Shown: piece by piece, positions 11,357 through 19,746 of the stretch
How the letters are laid out: the number at the start of each line of letters is the position of its first letter
How positions within the stretch are numbered: the first letter of the stretch is position 1
Origin: Stomatobaculum sp. F0698
GTDB lineage: Bacteria > Bacillota > Clostridia > Lachnospirales > Lachnospiraceae
Reading direction: 5' to 3'
NCBI RefSeq assembly: GCF_030644385.1
Contig: NZ_CP130060.1
Span: 1,674,001 to 1,738,000, forward strand
DNA length: 64,000 nt
Made by a program: the position numbers and the translations under genes
Notes under the pieces: generated by a model
Databases searched by the model: none
What the model was told of the DNA's origin: nothing
Seen by the model: the letters and a program-made list of their open reading frames with translations, nothing else

Positions 11357-11370
11357 TAGGTGAGTGCTAA
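11344..11370. promoter_or_regulatory. CIRCE operator (HrcA binding site)
   Basis: TTAGCACTG - 9 bases - GAGTGCTAA. The consensus is TTAGCACTC-N9-GAGTGCTAA; only the last base of the left arm differs. CIRCE is bound by HrcA, which normally controls groESL and dnaK; its presence at an hsp20 gene places this gene in the class I heat-shock regulon. Confidence 0.92.
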
Positions 11371-11398
11371 GTATTATGTGAACCTTTTGTGAACACTT

Positions 11399-11758
11399 TT
11401 AAACCAGACTTTCGGCCGCGGCAACCGCCAGAACACCGCAAACCAGACTCGACAGCACATAGAGCAAGGCTATGGTCTGATTTCCTTTTCCGAGCAAGGT
11501 CTCTGTCTCCAGCGCAAACGAAGAGAAGGTCGTAAAACCGCCGCAAATCCCCACCTTCAGAAACAAGGTGACACGCGGATTGAGACTTGCTCTTGCACTC
11601 AGCGCCGCAACCAGCCCGATTACAAAGGCACCCGCCACATTGATACAAAAGGTTTTTAGTGGGAACCCGTTCTGCGGATTCAGCGGCAAAAGACCGATTA
11701 GATAGCGGAGCACTGCGCCGATTGCTCCGCCCATAGCTACAATGATACCATTCAGCAA
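11399..11758 (-). CDS. crcB: Fluoride channel Fluc/CrcB
   Basis: Exports fluoride as a dimeric channel in the cytoplasmic membrane. It has 119 residues and four hydrophobic segments with the family motifs GGAIGAVLRY, TFCINVAGAFVIG and GICGGFTTFSSF (the phenylalanine pair of the pore). I prefer the TTG at 11758 because AAAGGAAG lies seven bases upstream and the protein then begins LLNGIIVAMGG like other CrcB proteins. The frame is open to a TTG at 11806, which has no ribosome-binding site. No fluoride riboswitch consensus is visible upstream. Only one crcB copy is here; some Firmicutes use two different subunits. Confidence 0.92.
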   Translation of the reverse strand: MLNGIIVAMGGAIGAVLRYLIGLLPLNPQNGFPLKTFCINVAGAFVIGLVAALSARASLNPRVTLFLKVGICGGFTTFSSFALETETLLGKGNQTIALLYVLSSLVCGVLAVAAAESLV

Positions 11759-11836
11759 AAGAGACTTCCTTTCATCACGATGAAACAACTCATCATTTTC
11801 ACCCAAGCGGCATTACATCGAATCCCGCAAAGCAGT

Positions 11837-11864
11837 GGGGCGGCATCCCACCGGACACCGCCCC
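11837..11864. terminator. GC-rich hairpin after the M32 carboxypeptidase gene
   Basis: GGGGCGG and CCGCCCC form a 7-bp GC stem with a 14-base loop, 20 bases past the carboxypeptidase stop. There is no clear T-run on either strand, so termination is plausible but not certain. Confidence 0.45.
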
Positions 11865-11883
11865 AAACATCAAGTCGGAACAT

Positions 11884-13380
11884 TTACAGCTGATACAGCT
11901 TTGTATACTTCTCTTCGATGTAGTCGAGGAAGTAGTTCACATCAAAGTCCTCGCCCGTGACCAGCTTCATGAGTTCGGGCGCGTCATAGCGGCAGCCGTA
12001 CTTGTGGATGTGCTCCTTTAACCAGCCCATAACCACATCGTACTGATTGTTCTCGAGCAGCTTGTCCACGTCCAGTTCCTTCCGCATGGTGTGCACGAAC
12101 TGCGCCGCAAATGCCGTGCCGAGCGCATAGGTCGGGAAGTAGCCGAAGCTGCCGCCGGACCAGTGCACATCCTGCAGGATGCCGACCTTCGCATTCGGCA
12201 CATCGACACCGAGGTACTCCTTATACTTCGCATTCCAGGTCTTGTCGAGGCCTTCGGTCGAGATGGTTCCGTTAAAGAGCCCCTTCTCGATCTCATAGCG
12301 AATCAGGACATGCAGCGGATAGGTGAGCTCATCCGCCTCGGTGCGAATAAAGGAAGGCTTGGAAGCATTGACCGCTTTCAAAAAGTCCTCAAGACTCACA
12401 TCGCCGAGCTGTTTCGGGAACTGCGCCTTGAGCTTCGGGTAGTGGTAGCGCCAGAAAGCCTCGGTGCGCGCCAGATAGTTTTCGCAAAGACGGGACTGGG
12501 ACTCGTGCATGCCGGAAGAAATGCCCTCCGAGAGTATCATGCCGTCGTACTTCGGGTCCACATCGTGCTCATAGTACGCATGTCCCACCTCATGCACGGT
12601 CGAGAAAATCGCAGAGACCACGCTGTTCGGAACATACTTGGTTGTGGTGCGGCAGTCGTTCTCGCAAGTCCAGGAAGTAAACGGATGCTCGGACTCATTC
12701 TGGTAGCCCCAGGAGGGATCAAAGTGCAGATAGGTAAGAAGCTCATTCATAAATTTCTTCTGCTCTTCGACCGGGTACTCGAGGTGCAGGAAGTCCTCGC
12801 GAATCTGCTTTGCCGCCGTCACCTTGCGGATTAACGGAACCAGACGCTCTTTCAGCGCCGCAAAGAAGGCATCGTACTTCTCTTCCGTCATTCCGGGCTC
12901 AAAGTCATCCAGCATCTGATTGTAGACCGAGAGCTTGCTGTCGCGGTAGCCGTAGAGCTTCTTCTGGCTCTCGATGACCTGCTTTAAATAGGGCTCAAAA
13001 ATCGAGTAGTCTGCCTTGGACTTTGCGAGTATCCAGGCATCAAAGGACTCGTTGCAGAGCTTCCGGTAGGCTACATACTCGTCCTTCGGAATGCACATCG
13101 TGTCCATGACGCTCTTATAGTAGAGCTGCACGGCGCGCTTATCCTCCGCATCGACCTCCGGATCATCCTTTAACTCCTTTAAGAGCGCAATAATCTCCGG
13201 GTCGGTCTCGAGACTGAAAAGCTCGCCCGCGAGATACGAGGATCGCTCATCGCGGTAAGCCGCACCGGCGCTCGGCGCGACCGTCTGCTTGTCAATATCG
13301 ATGATATTGAGTGCCATACTGTAGGCAGAGCATTTAAAAATCCAATCGCGGTACTGTTTCAGTTTTTCCTGTGTCGTCAT
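11884..13380 (-). CDS. M32 family metallocarboxypeptidase (thermostable carboxypeptidase Taq type)
   Basis: Zinc carboxypeptidase removing C-terminal residues from peptides in the cytoplasm. It has 498 residues, the usual size. The zinc motif HEVGH is near residue 265, and the downstream GMHESQSRLCENYLAR carries the family HES(Q)xR(L)xEN motif. ATG 13380 follows AAAGGAGC. It is monocistronic or the last gene of a minus-strand run; the Nudix gene upstream ends 70 bases away. Confidence 0.95.
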   Translation of the reverse strand: MTTQEKLKQYRDWIFKCSAYSMALNIIDIDKQTVAPSAGAAYRDERSSYLAGELFSLETDPEIIALLKELKDDPEVDAEDKRAVQLYYKSVMDTMCIPKDEYVAYRKLCNESFDAWILAKSKADYSIFEPYLKQVIESQKKLYGYRDSKLSVYNQMLDDFEPGMTEEKYDAFFAALKERLVPLIRKVTAAKQIREDFLHLEYPVEEQKKFMNELLTYLHFDPSWGYQNESEHPFTSWTCENDCRTTTKYVPNSVVSAIFSTVHEVGHAYYEHDVDPKYDGMILSEGISSGMHESQSRLCENYLARTEAFWRYHYPKLKAQFPKQLGDVSLEDFLKAVNASKPSFIRTEADELTYPLHVLIRYEIEKGLFNGTISTEGLDKTWNAKYKEYLGVDVPNAKVGILQDVHWSGGSFGYFPTYALGTAFAAQFVHTMRKELDVDKLLENNQYDVVMGWLKEHIHKYGCRYDAPELMKLVTGEDFDVNYFLDYIEEKYTKLYQL

Positions 13381-13450
13381 AGATGCTCCTTTCGAGGTAA
13401 ATGTGAATCGTATCGAGTAAAATCCGAACCCTGGGTTCGAACTTGAAGCC

Positions 13451-14260
13451 TTAGCTTTTCCCCGCCTTCGCGAGCAGCAAACTCTCTATCATAACGCCGA
13501 GCAAGGACTGCGCCGAAACGGTAAAATCAGGCGCCGTGATTCGCTCGTTAAAATAGGCAACCCCGCGGTCATGGTCGAGAAAGCCGTTCCGAACCAGGTA
13601 CTGTTCCGCCTCATCCAGCGTGAAGGCCGCCTCGCGTAAGCTTTCATCGGAAAAACCGTTTGCGTAGTGCACGCTCTTCATGATGCGCTTTAACTTGGTC
13701 GCCGGATAGCGTTCCGAGAGCGCCGTCCGCAGACGGGATACCAGCGCTAAAAAGTCCTCTGTTTCCGACGCGGGTGTATGAAGCGCGGTCTCGGGGAGGA
13801 TATTTTCCTCACAGAGGTGCCGCAACAGTCGAAGTGCCTGCGTCCGCAAGAGATCCGGCTCTCCCATCTGTGACTCGATATTCCGAATGAGGGAGATGTC
13901 CGCGGGAAGCCAGGGCACTGTATATAACTCGGCTTTCGTGAGCCATCGGCCGTCCTCGGCTTCCAGTAGCTTCGGCGCGCCGCCCGAAAGCTCGCACCAG
14001 AAGCAATCCATGGAGAGATGAAACGCCGGGTAATCGTACTCGACGGTCTCGATCAAATCGCCGAGTATGATATTCACATCGAGTTCTTCTCTGATTTCCC
14101 GCCGAAGCGCCTGCTCTGCACTCTCTCCGGGCTCCACCTTTCCGCCCGGGAATTCCCACTGTCCCTTGAATTCCCCGTATCCTCTGGCTGTCGCGAATAT
14201 GCTCTGTTTCTCCCGCAGCGAATCACAGATGACAGCTGCGACTACTTTGACTGTTTTCAT
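13451..14260 (-). CDS. Nudix hydrolase (MutT-like) with a C-terminal extension of unknown function
   Basis: The first ~130 residues form a Nudix domain with the full box [20 protein letters not shown] followed by ELDV, as in (deoxy)nucleoside triphosphate pyrophosphohydrolases such as MutT and CTP pyrophosphohydrolase ([12 protein letters not shown]). MutT proteins end near residue 130-140; this one has 269. The extra ~130 residues ([41 protein letters not shown]) look helical and I do not recognise them. The start is ATG 14260 with a weak GAAG upstream. Confidence 0.85.
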   Translation of the reverse strand: MKTVKVVAAVICDSLREKQSIFATARGYGEFKGQWEFPGGKVEPGESAEQALRREIREELDVNIILGDLIETVEYDYPAFHLSMDCFWCELSGGAPKLLEAEDGRWLTKAELYTVPWLPADISLIRNIESQMGEPDLLRTQALRLLRHLCEENILPETALHTPASETEDFLALVSRLRTALSERYPATKLKRIMKSVHYANGFSDESLREAAFTLDEAEQYLVRNGFLDHDRGVAYFNERITAPDFTVSAQSLLGVMIESLLLAKAGKS

Positions 14261-14566
14261 AACTTCAGTCTATCATGTTCTGCGCCAATAGCAAGACAGG
14301 GGCAGGCTCATTCGACATCATGCGCTAAAATACGAGCGGAAGGTAGCCTCATGATTCGTTTGAACTTCGGCATTCTTAGAATTTGCCGTAATACAAGCAA
14401 ATTTTGTGTAATACCCCAAATAGTTGCCAAGAGAAAACCGAAAAAGATTGCTTCCACGATGATTTACCAACGAGATTATTCTTGCGTCCGTAGCAAAAGA
14501 GCCCTGCTAGCCGTAACCCACAGCTTGCAGAGCTCTTCTGCACACATAGCTCCTGTTAGGAACTTC
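14261..14566. other. Intergenic stretch without a recognisable gene
   Basis: About 300 bases, more AT-rich than the flanking genes. I find no open frame with a ribosome-binding site, no tRNA and no clear terminator. It should contain the promoter of the Nudix gene and the 3' region of the Spx/ArsC-like gene. Confidence 0.5.
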
Positions 14567-14920
14567 TCACAGCAACTTTTCCGTCCACTCCTCTTCTTTG
14601 AACCCCGTCAGCGCGAAGTTCTCTCCCACCAGCAGCGGCCGCTTCACCAGCATGCCGTCGGTCGCGAGCAACGCAAACTGTTCGTCCTCGCTCATTTCTC
14701 TCAGCTTCCCCGAAAGACCCATTTCCCGGTAAGGAATGCCGCTGGTATTCCAGAAGCGTTTTAACGGAAGACCGCTCATCGCATGGTACTTGCGGAGCTC
14801 CTCTTCACTCGGGTGATTTTCTTTGATGTCAATCAACTCATACTTGATGCCCTTATCATCCAGCCACTTCAAGGCTTTCTTACAAGTGCTGCAGCGGCTG
14901 TAGCAATATACTTTCAACAT
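14567..14920 (-). CDS. Spx/ArsC-family thioredoxin-fold protein (YffB/ArsC-related)
   Basis: It has 117 residues, the family length, beginning LKVYCYSRCSTCKKALKWL with a CxxC pair (CSTC) at the N-terminal helix as in Spx and ArsC-related proteins. Later family landmarks are YELIDIKENHPSEEEL, SGLPLKRFWNTSG, and LLATDGMLVKRPLLV with the conserved KRP(L) turn. The exact role (arsenate reductase, Spx regulator or neither) cannot be told; no ars genes are nearby. The start follows GGAGGAG. The neighbouring thioredoxin-like gene suggests a small redox pair. Confidence 0.88.
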   Translation of the reverse strand: MLKVYCYSRCSTCKKALKWLDDKGIKYELIDIKENHPSEEELRKYHAMSGLPLKRFWNTSGIPYREMGLSGKLREMSEDEQFALLATDGMLVKRPLLVGENFALTGFKEEEWTEKLL

Positions 14921-14971
14921 TCTTATCTCCTCCGACTTAACCTTTGTTTTTCCTCACTGTCACTGTTCCGA

Positions 14972-15259
14972 TCATGATTCTGCCTCTCCCGCCATTTTCA
15001 TGTATCGCTCCAGTCGAGTAAGCATTTTGTCCAAGCTAAAGTAGCCCGCTTCTCTTGCGACTTCCGTCCCATCAATCACGGCGATGACCGTCGGCACGGA
15101 CAGAATCCCCTTCTGAGCCGCCTCCTCCTGATGATCTTCAATCGGAAGATAGCGATAAATCACCGTAGGATGCGCCTGCTGCCATTCCTCAAGCTTGCGT
15201 CTGATTGCTACGCAAGGCGCACAAGTCTCCGCGCCGTATTGTTTTATCTCAACCGTCAT
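14972..15259 (-). CDS. Small thioredoxin-family protein
   Basis: It has 95 residues with the redox motif CAPC near residue 14-17 (GAETCAPCVAIRRKLEEW) and the cis-proline region SVPTVIAVIDG, so an active thioredoxin-fold oxidoreductase is likely. It is shorter than classical thioredoxin and lacks WCGPC. It lies 51 bases upstream of the Spx/ArsC-like gene on the same strand, probably one transcript. Confidence 0.82.
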   Translation of the reverse strand: MTVEIKQYGAETCAPCVAIRRKLEEWQQAHPTVIYRYLPIEDHQEEAAQKGILSVPTVIAVIDGTEVAREAGYFSLDKMLTRLERYMKMAGEAES

Positions 15260-15324
15260 ATTCCAACCGTCATCCGCCTAAAAAATGCCGCTCTCACTCC
15301 GCAATCCGATACACCGAATCGCCG

Positions 15325-16023
15325 CTATTCCTGATATGTGGATTGGCGAGTTTCCTCCACCAGCGATTCCGGCAATCTATCAACCCAGTTCTCCCCGCTG
15401 TAGTTCTCAATCTGATTCACAATCCTCGTTAAGAACCGATCCAACAGCTTGTTTTCTTCTCTTCCTTCCGCAAACCAGACATTGGCCTGACCGAAACCGT
15501 AGGAGGCTCCCGTCTGCCTTCTCGGAATCTTCCACATAACAGGCCTTCTCTCTTGAACCGGAAGCAGCACGCAATTTTCCTTCGGGGCAAGCGCATTGTA
15601 GAGAAAGGCAGCCTCCCCTCCGTCTTCCGTCTCAAATATAACCTCCTGATAATAGCGATATACCGTGGCATCACGATACCAGCCGACAACCGAGGTGAAA
15701 TTATGGAAGGGGTGTGCGGCGCAGTAAATCACCAACACATCCTCGACAGACTCCGATGCCCGATTCGCTTCGCAACCTTCCAATCTTTCGATGTGTAAAG
15801 CCTGATCTTTTCCGCTGCGGCTCATCTTGGTAACAACAAAGCCGGTACAAACTTCCGTAATTTTTCCGTTTTTATCCTCATGAGTAAACGGAGCAAAATT
15901 AAACAGCTCGGATCCATACTGATTTTCATCCACGAAGCTTCCGCCCCCTACAGGCTCATCTTCACCCTCCCAGAATCCCTTGTAATATCGCATCCAGGCA
16001 ATATTACAGAACAGTATTCTCAT
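15325..16023 (-). CDS. Conserved hypothetical protein, starts MRILFCNIAWM
   Basis: It has 232 residues, is soluble and aromatic-rich, with no signal peptide or membrane segment. The N terminus ILFCNIAWMRYYKG and GGGSFVDE look like a conserved family, but I cannot assign a function. The ribosome-binding site AAAGGAG precedes ATG 16023. It is the first of a run of minus-strand accessory genes downstream of the Fic gene. Confidence 0.65.
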   Translation of the reverse strand: MRILFCNIAWMRYYKGFWEGEDEPVGGGSFVDENQYGSELFNFAPFTHEDKNGKITEVCTGFVVTKMSRSGKDQALHIERLEGCEANRASESVEDVLVIYCAAHPFHNFTSVVGWYRDATVYRYYQEVIFETEDGGEAAFLYNALAPKENCVLLPVQERRPVMWKIPRRQTGASYGFGQANVWFAEGREENKLLDRFLTRIVNQIENYSGENWVDRLPESLVEETRQSTYQE

Positions 16024-16179
16024 CCGCTTTCTCCTTTACAATCTCAGTTTGATTGTATCTTTTTGACCTTACAATTCCCTGTACCGTCCCTGTCCGGCCC
16101 GCTGCCACAGAATCCTTGAATCCAAGGCGGTTTACAGAGACTTTCCGAAAAAAAATCCCGAGCTGACTCAATCCGCTTT

Positions 16180-16821
16180 TTATCCGCTACATGGCAGTGC
16201 CTTTAATAACTCCGCCTCTCTTGGTAAAACCTGCTTCGCCTCCATGACTTCCGACAGCTCCCTTCGTTGCCGCTCCGAAATACAGACTCTTCCCTCCTCT
16301 TGCACGAGCGAACAACACTGACGAACGGCAACTCCGATGTGAGATAAGGTCAATTGATCTCGTTTCTTCTTTAACACCTCAACAAAGATATCCCAGACAA
16401 AGGACTCTCTGTAAATCCAAAAAAAAGATGCTATCCCCTGCAGCACCTTGGGATGCATCTGTGTTTTACGCAGCCCTTGGACATACGCTTTGCTCTGTTC
16501 TTCAAATTTGCGGACTTTGTCTTCCGTGATAAGACTCGACTCCGCCCGATACAAATGACTCAGGTGGATGTAGCGAGCACAAAAATTTTGCAAGGTGTAG
16601 AGATGTGTCCACAGAATTTCCGGCTCTGTTTCTTCAGCGATTGACGAAAAAAACGCCTCCTGATTTATGAGAAACCACTCCTTAATAGACTTGGTATCCT
16701 TCGTGCCGAGCTCCTTACAGGCCGCTCTCATGAAAACAGTCGCTGCCCGTTTTCGCTCCTTACAATCGGGAGTCTGTAGCTGACTTAAAGCCTCGTCCAG
16801 GAAATCTTTTGTATACTTCAT
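16180..16821 (-). CDS. Hypothetical helical protein, possibly leaderless
   Basis: It has 213 residues, is soluble and predicted mostly helical (TKDFLDEALSQLQT, FEEQSKAYVQGLRK, RRELSEVMEAKQVLPREAEL); I do not recognise a family. ATG 16821 has no ribosome-binding site but lies six bases after a perfect TATAAT (16833-16828), the arrangement of a leaderless mRNA. An alternative TTG start at 16905 would overlap the Fic gene stop and add 28 residues without homologous look. It directly follows the Fic gene, so a functional link (for example an antitoxin) is conceivable but unsupported. Confidence 0.55.
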   Translation of the reverse strand: MKYTKDFLDEALSQLQTPDCKERKRAATVFMRAACKELGTKDTKSIKEWFLINQEAFFSSIAEETEPEILWTHLYTLQNFCARYIHLSHLYRAESSLITEDKVRKFEEQSKAYVQGLRKTQMHPKVLQGIASFFWIYRESFVWDIFVEVLKKKRDQLTLSHIGVAVRQCCSLVQEEGRVCISERQRRELSEVMEAKQVLPREAELLKALPCSG

Positions 16822-16901
16822 AAGCCCATTATAACTCCGTCGCCCGCAGCCAGCACTCTGATGTGTTCCCGGTGCTTTCTTTCTCGGATTTTCCCGGGCA
16901 C

Positions 16902-18023
16902 TCAAGAAAACAGAATGAATCGATACTTTCCTTTTCCCTGACCGCTGACCGCTTCCACCATGCCGCTCTTTCGCAATTTCATCAGAAGTTCGGACGCTCC
17001 GGAAGCTTTTAAACCAAGCACCTTCATGACTTCTGTTCGTCCGAAAACCGCCCCCTCCGGGAATGCTTCCCTAAGTTTCCGTATGTTTCCGGCTGTTTTT
17101 GGCAAGAACTCGGCCATAATGTCCGGTTTCGCTGCTCCAATGTCCGGTTTTGTCCCGTCAATGTCCGGTTTTGCTTCCCCAATGTCCGGTTTCATTGCCT
17201 CGTCGTTTGACCAACCGATATGCAAGGTCCGGTTCCGAAGCGGGTGATGCTCATCCAACAAGAGATTGCGCAGAAAGAGTTCCAGAAATGCTGTCGTCTC
17301 ATGAATTCCTATTTTTAGATCGTTATAATTTGCCCGCACAAGCGCATTCCGAAAATACCACGCATTTTCGGCAAAAACGTCGTTCGTAACCTCAAACCCT
17401 AAGGTTCTCAGATATTTGATAAAGAATACCGCCGTCACCCTGGTGTTTCCCTCTCCGAATATATGAATTTGCCAGAGTCTCGAAAGAAATCCCGCGAGAT
17501 GGCAAATCGTCTCATCCATCGACAGACCCTTGTACGAGAAGTTTCTTTCTTCGGAAAAATCATAGTCCAGGGTTGCTCTCAGTTCTGTTGCACTGCCGTA
17601 CAGAACGCTTGCACCATCTAGAACCCATTCCTGTTTGGTAATGTTATAGTCCCTGAGGCGCCCCGCATGCGAATAAATTCCCGCAAATAATTTTCGGTGG
17701 ATTGAAATGTATTCCTGCGGTGTAAAACTGAACGCCTTTTCCAAAAGAAGCTCCGCAATTCTGACAGAAACCTTATCCGCTTCCTCCGTGCGATCTTCGA
17801 AAGTACGAGGAGGGTGCTCTTCATAGTAGCTCTGTAACAGAGCCTTGGCCTCTTGAAAGGATATCTCGCCTTTAATATTGCGGACAGCCGTCCGCAACAA
17901 ATAGTCGGAGGTTTTAAGTCCGTCTACTGCCTGAAGACCGATTCCGGTCTGCCATGCATAGCTCTTTTCACGTTTGCCCGGCTCGGAATCCCGCATATAT
18001 TCTTGAAACGGATCCTGGTTCAC
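16902..18023 (-). CDS. Fic-domain protein with KPDI heptad repeats and C-terminal winged helix
   Basis: Fic enzymes transfer AMP or related groups from nucleotides to protein hydroxyls. It has 373 residues: an N-terminal helical part with LFAGIYSHAGRLRDYNI, the Fic core with HIFGEGNTRVTAVFF near residue 197 (consensus HxFx(D/E)GN(G/T)R, so the catalytic His, acidic residue, Asn and Arg are present), then four KPDI-containing seven-residue repeats, and a winged-helix end (GRTEVMKVLGLKASGASELL). The GTG start 18023 follows GGGGGGAAG. The winged helix suggests self-regulation or partner recognition. No classical Fic antitoxin is obvious beside it. Confidence 0.88.
   Translation of the reverse strand: MNQDPFQEYMRDSEPGKREKSYAWQTGIGLQAVDGLKTSDYLLRTAVRNIKGEISFQEAKALLQSYYEEHPPRTFEDRTEEADKVSVRIAELLLEKAFSFTPQEYISIHRKLFAGIYSHAGRLRDYNITKQEWVLDGASVLYGSATELRATLDYDFSEERNFSYKGLSMDETICHLAGFLSRLWQIHIFGEGNTRVTAVFFIKYLRTLGFEVTNDVFAENAWYFRNALVRANYNDLKIGIHETTAFLELFLRNLLLDEHHPLRNRTLHIGWSNDEAMKPDIGEAKPDIDGTKPDIGAAKPDIMAEFLPKTAGNIRKLREAFPEGAVFGRTEVMKVLGLKASGASELLMKLRKSGMVEAVSGQGKGKYRFILFS
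17118..17201. repeat. Four tandem 21-bp repeats inside the Fic gene
   Basis: AATGTCCGGTTT recurs at 17118, 17139, 17160 and 17181, exactly 21 bp apart, and encodes the heptads KPDI-x-x-(T/A/E) on the minus strand. A related run with 20-21 base spacing begins at 33550 after an unrelated ATP-binding gene. Confidence 0.9.
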
Positions 18024-18060
18024 AGTTCTTCCCCCCTCTCACAAAAAGCTCAATCAGGCA

Positions 18061-18480
18061 CTACTCCTCAATTCGATAAATCCGATCCCCGCAATTCCAG
18101 AGATACATGATTGCGGATACCGGTGCTTTTTCGGCTTCCCAAAGCCACCCGCTATAAGTGGTCGTATTGCCAAAATAGCCCTCGGTCACGATTTCAAATT
18201 CCGCATCCGGAAACGCATCCATAAACTCCCGCAGAGAAAGGGCTCTCCCGGTAAAGCGCCCCTCTCCCAGCGTTTTATTGAATATCAGCGCGCGGCACAA
18301 GTCCAAGTCACACCCCTCAAAGCGAAATTCACCCGGGCATTCCACTTCCTCGCCTTCGACGAATCGAAATATACGGTCGAGCTTAAACGTCAGGGTCTTA
18401 TTATGGAACTTAATGCCGCATACCCGACTATTTTGAAGGCTTTTATCGATGTGCCTGCTTCTATCCTGTATATAGTCCAT
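18061..18480 (-). CDS. Hypothetical protein
   Basis: It has 139 residues, is soluble, and is rich in beta-prone segments (GIKFHNKTLTFKLDRIFRFV, FEIVTEGYFGNTTTYSGWLW). I do not recognise a family. AGAGGAAGCGG precedes ATG 18480. It lies 12 bases downstream of yjdF on the same strand and is probably cotranscribed with it under the same leader. Confidence 0.6.
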   Translation of the reverse strand: MDYIQDRSRHIDKSLQNSRVCGIKFHNKTLTFKLDRIFRFVEGEEVECPGEFRFEGCDLDLCRALIFNKTLGEGRFTGRALSLREFMDAFPDAEFEIVTEGYFGNTTTYSGWLWEAEKAPVSAIMYLWNCGDRIYRIEE

Positions 18481-18492
18481 CCGCTTCCTCTG

Positions 18493-18909
18493 TCAGCGCC
18501 CTCTGTGCTTCTCTTTTCGCTTCTGCTGTTTTAACAAAAACAGGCGCTCCGCTTTTGCCTGCTTTTCTTCTCTGTTCTTTTTCCTGCTTTCCAGGCGCTT
18601 CTCTTCATGCTGCAGTTTTAGCTCCTGCTGTGACTTTGTCCCGATTCCGACATGTTGCATTTGTCTCTTCGCATCACGCTGTGCTGTCTTCGGGTTCTTC
18701 TTTGCTTCTCTTCGTTCCGTCGGCACAGACTGACTGAAGCGCAGCTCATAAAAATGTCTTTGTATGAAACCGGCGATTTCATAGTCCTTGGGTTCCGCCC
18801 CGAAGGTGATTTTTGCTGCCGATAACTGTCCGCCCGCAATCCGCTCAATTACGCCAACCCAAAACGGATCGGCAAAATAAACCGTCAACTTGATAACTAC
18901 TTTGTCCAT
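18493..18909 (-). CDS. yjdF: YjdF family protein
   Basis: It has 138 residues: an ordered N-terminal part (VVIKLTVYFADPFWVGVIER, AAKITFGAEPKDYEIAGFIQ) followed by a highly charged Lys/Arg/Glu helix to the end, the layout of YjdF (DUF2992). Its biochemical role is unknown; in other Firmicutes the gene is controlled by the yjdF riboswitch, which responds to azaaromatic compounds. AGGAGGG lies seven bases before ATG 18909, and a riboswitch-like leader precedes it. Confidence 0.85.
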   Translation of the reverse strand: MDKVVIKLTVYFADPFWVGVIERIAGGQLSAAKITFGAEPKDYEIAGFIQRHFYELRFSQSVPTERREAKKNPKTAQRDAKRQMQHVGIGTKSQQELKLQHEEKRLESRKKNREEKQAKAERLFLLKQQKRKEKHRGR

Positions 18910-18925
18910 GACAATCCCTCCTAAA

Positions 18926-19060
18926 ATTCAACTCATGAACAAAGAACGGACAACCCGGAGGGCAGGTTACTTACCACGGCTATGCCGTGACGGCCGGGCT
19001 ACCTACCGGCTCTGGCATACATTGCTGTACGCGTTGCGTTTTTATCTTTGTTATTTTTTA
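18926..19060 (-). promoter_or_regulatory. Candidate yjdF riboswitch (azaaromatic-responsive leader)
   Basis: The leader between the DUF3791 gene and yjdF folds into stems: CACGGC-TAT-GCCGTG (18975-18989) and GCCGG...CCGGC (18993-19010). On the minus strand CCCTCC (18962-18957) is a perfect complement of the yjdF ribosome-binding site GGAGGG (18921-18916), so ligand-dependent hiding of the site is a simple mechanism. There is no T-run terminator in the leader. The assignment rests mainly on the downstream yjdF gene and the compact GC-rich structure; I could not match a full covariance consensus. Confidence 0.6.
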
Positions 19061-19069
19061 TCGAGCTCG

Positions 19070-19279
19070 TCAAGTTCCCTTGTATTCTTCCGTGAGCTCA
19101 TCCGCCAAATACATATCACTCATGCAATGTAAATCCGATACACCTTCATGTAGCAAAGGGTACAATTCGGACTTGTAAAAGAAATCCGTCGCTTCATCCA
19201 ATGAGATATGATTTTTCTCGGCAAAACACGCTATGACTCGTGCGAATTTCTTTTGCAATAAAACAGGACTCGCTTTCAT
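19070..19279 (-). CDS. DUF3791-like small protein (second in cassette)
   Basis: It has 69 residues (MKASPVLLQKKFARVIACFA, then EKNHISLDEATDFFYKSELY), a small helical protein of the DUF3791 type. ATG 19279 overlaps the DUF3990 stop as ATGA. It shares the pattern of helix, LxxAxxFxYxS and C-terminal MSD-MYLADELTEE with the other small protein of the cassette only loosely. A role as accessory or antitoxin for the DUF3990 protein is inference. Confidence 0.7.
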   Translation of the reverse strand: MKASPVLLQKKFARVIACFAEKNHISLDEATDFFYKSELYPLLHEGVSDLHCMSDMYLADELTEEYKGT

Positions 19280-19746
19280 ATCTTTTCGCACCCCATATAT
19301 CTTAAGCAAGTAAGCGCAGCGTCTGTTCTGAAGGCAATCTGCATGTTTGGTTTTTCATACCGTAACCTTTTAATTGCCTCCGTCTTATCAATCAAATTCT
19401 CGAAATACAGTTCAACCGTATTAAATACCTGGTCATTTGCAATACCACCACAAACCGCATCGTAATCAGAACTATCCTTCCCGCTTCTGCATGCAAGTAT
19501 AAATTCAAGCCACTCTTCGGAATAGGAATCAAATCTCAATACCTTGAGCCGCTGAAACAGCTCCTCATCGAATATGTAATTCGATATAACTCCTTGTTTT
19601 CCCCTTTTGACAAACTTCCCGCACCATTTTACTGCTTGCTCACGAATGGACGTCAGGTAAAACCCTTTTCCAAAGTCAAGATTCGGTCGCGAGTGTAGCA
19701 AATCCGGATTTTCGATTGCAAGATAAGAGCCATGATAAAGAATCAT
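19276..19746 (-). CDS. DUF3990 protein, ADP-ribosyltransferase-like fold
   Basis: It has 156 residues. The N-terminal LYHGSY and DFGKGFYLTSIREQAVKW match the His and Tyr motifs of the ADP-ribosyltransferase superfamily as found in DUF3990 proteins. A later glutamate-rich part (YDAVCGGIANDQVFNTVELY) is the usual position of the third motif. Members of this family sit with DUF3791 partners in toxin-antitoxin-like cassettes; that this one is a toxin is inference. It is translationally coupled to small genes on both sides (ATGA overlaps). Confidence 0.8.
   Translation of the reverse strand: MILYHGSYLAIENPDLLHSRPNLDFGKGFYLTSIREQAVKWCGKFVKRGKQGVISNYIFDEELFQRLKVLRFDSYSEEWLEFILACRSGKDSSDYDAVCGGIANDQVFNTVELYFENLIDKTEAIKRLRYEKPNMQIAFRTDAALTCLRYMGCEKI

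Noticed and set aside
11759-11880. Fluoride riboswitch upstream of crcB
   Set aside because: The expected conserved blocks (GGCGATG near the 5' end and CTGATG-CTCCTAC-like 3' block) are not found; only scattered GATG occur.
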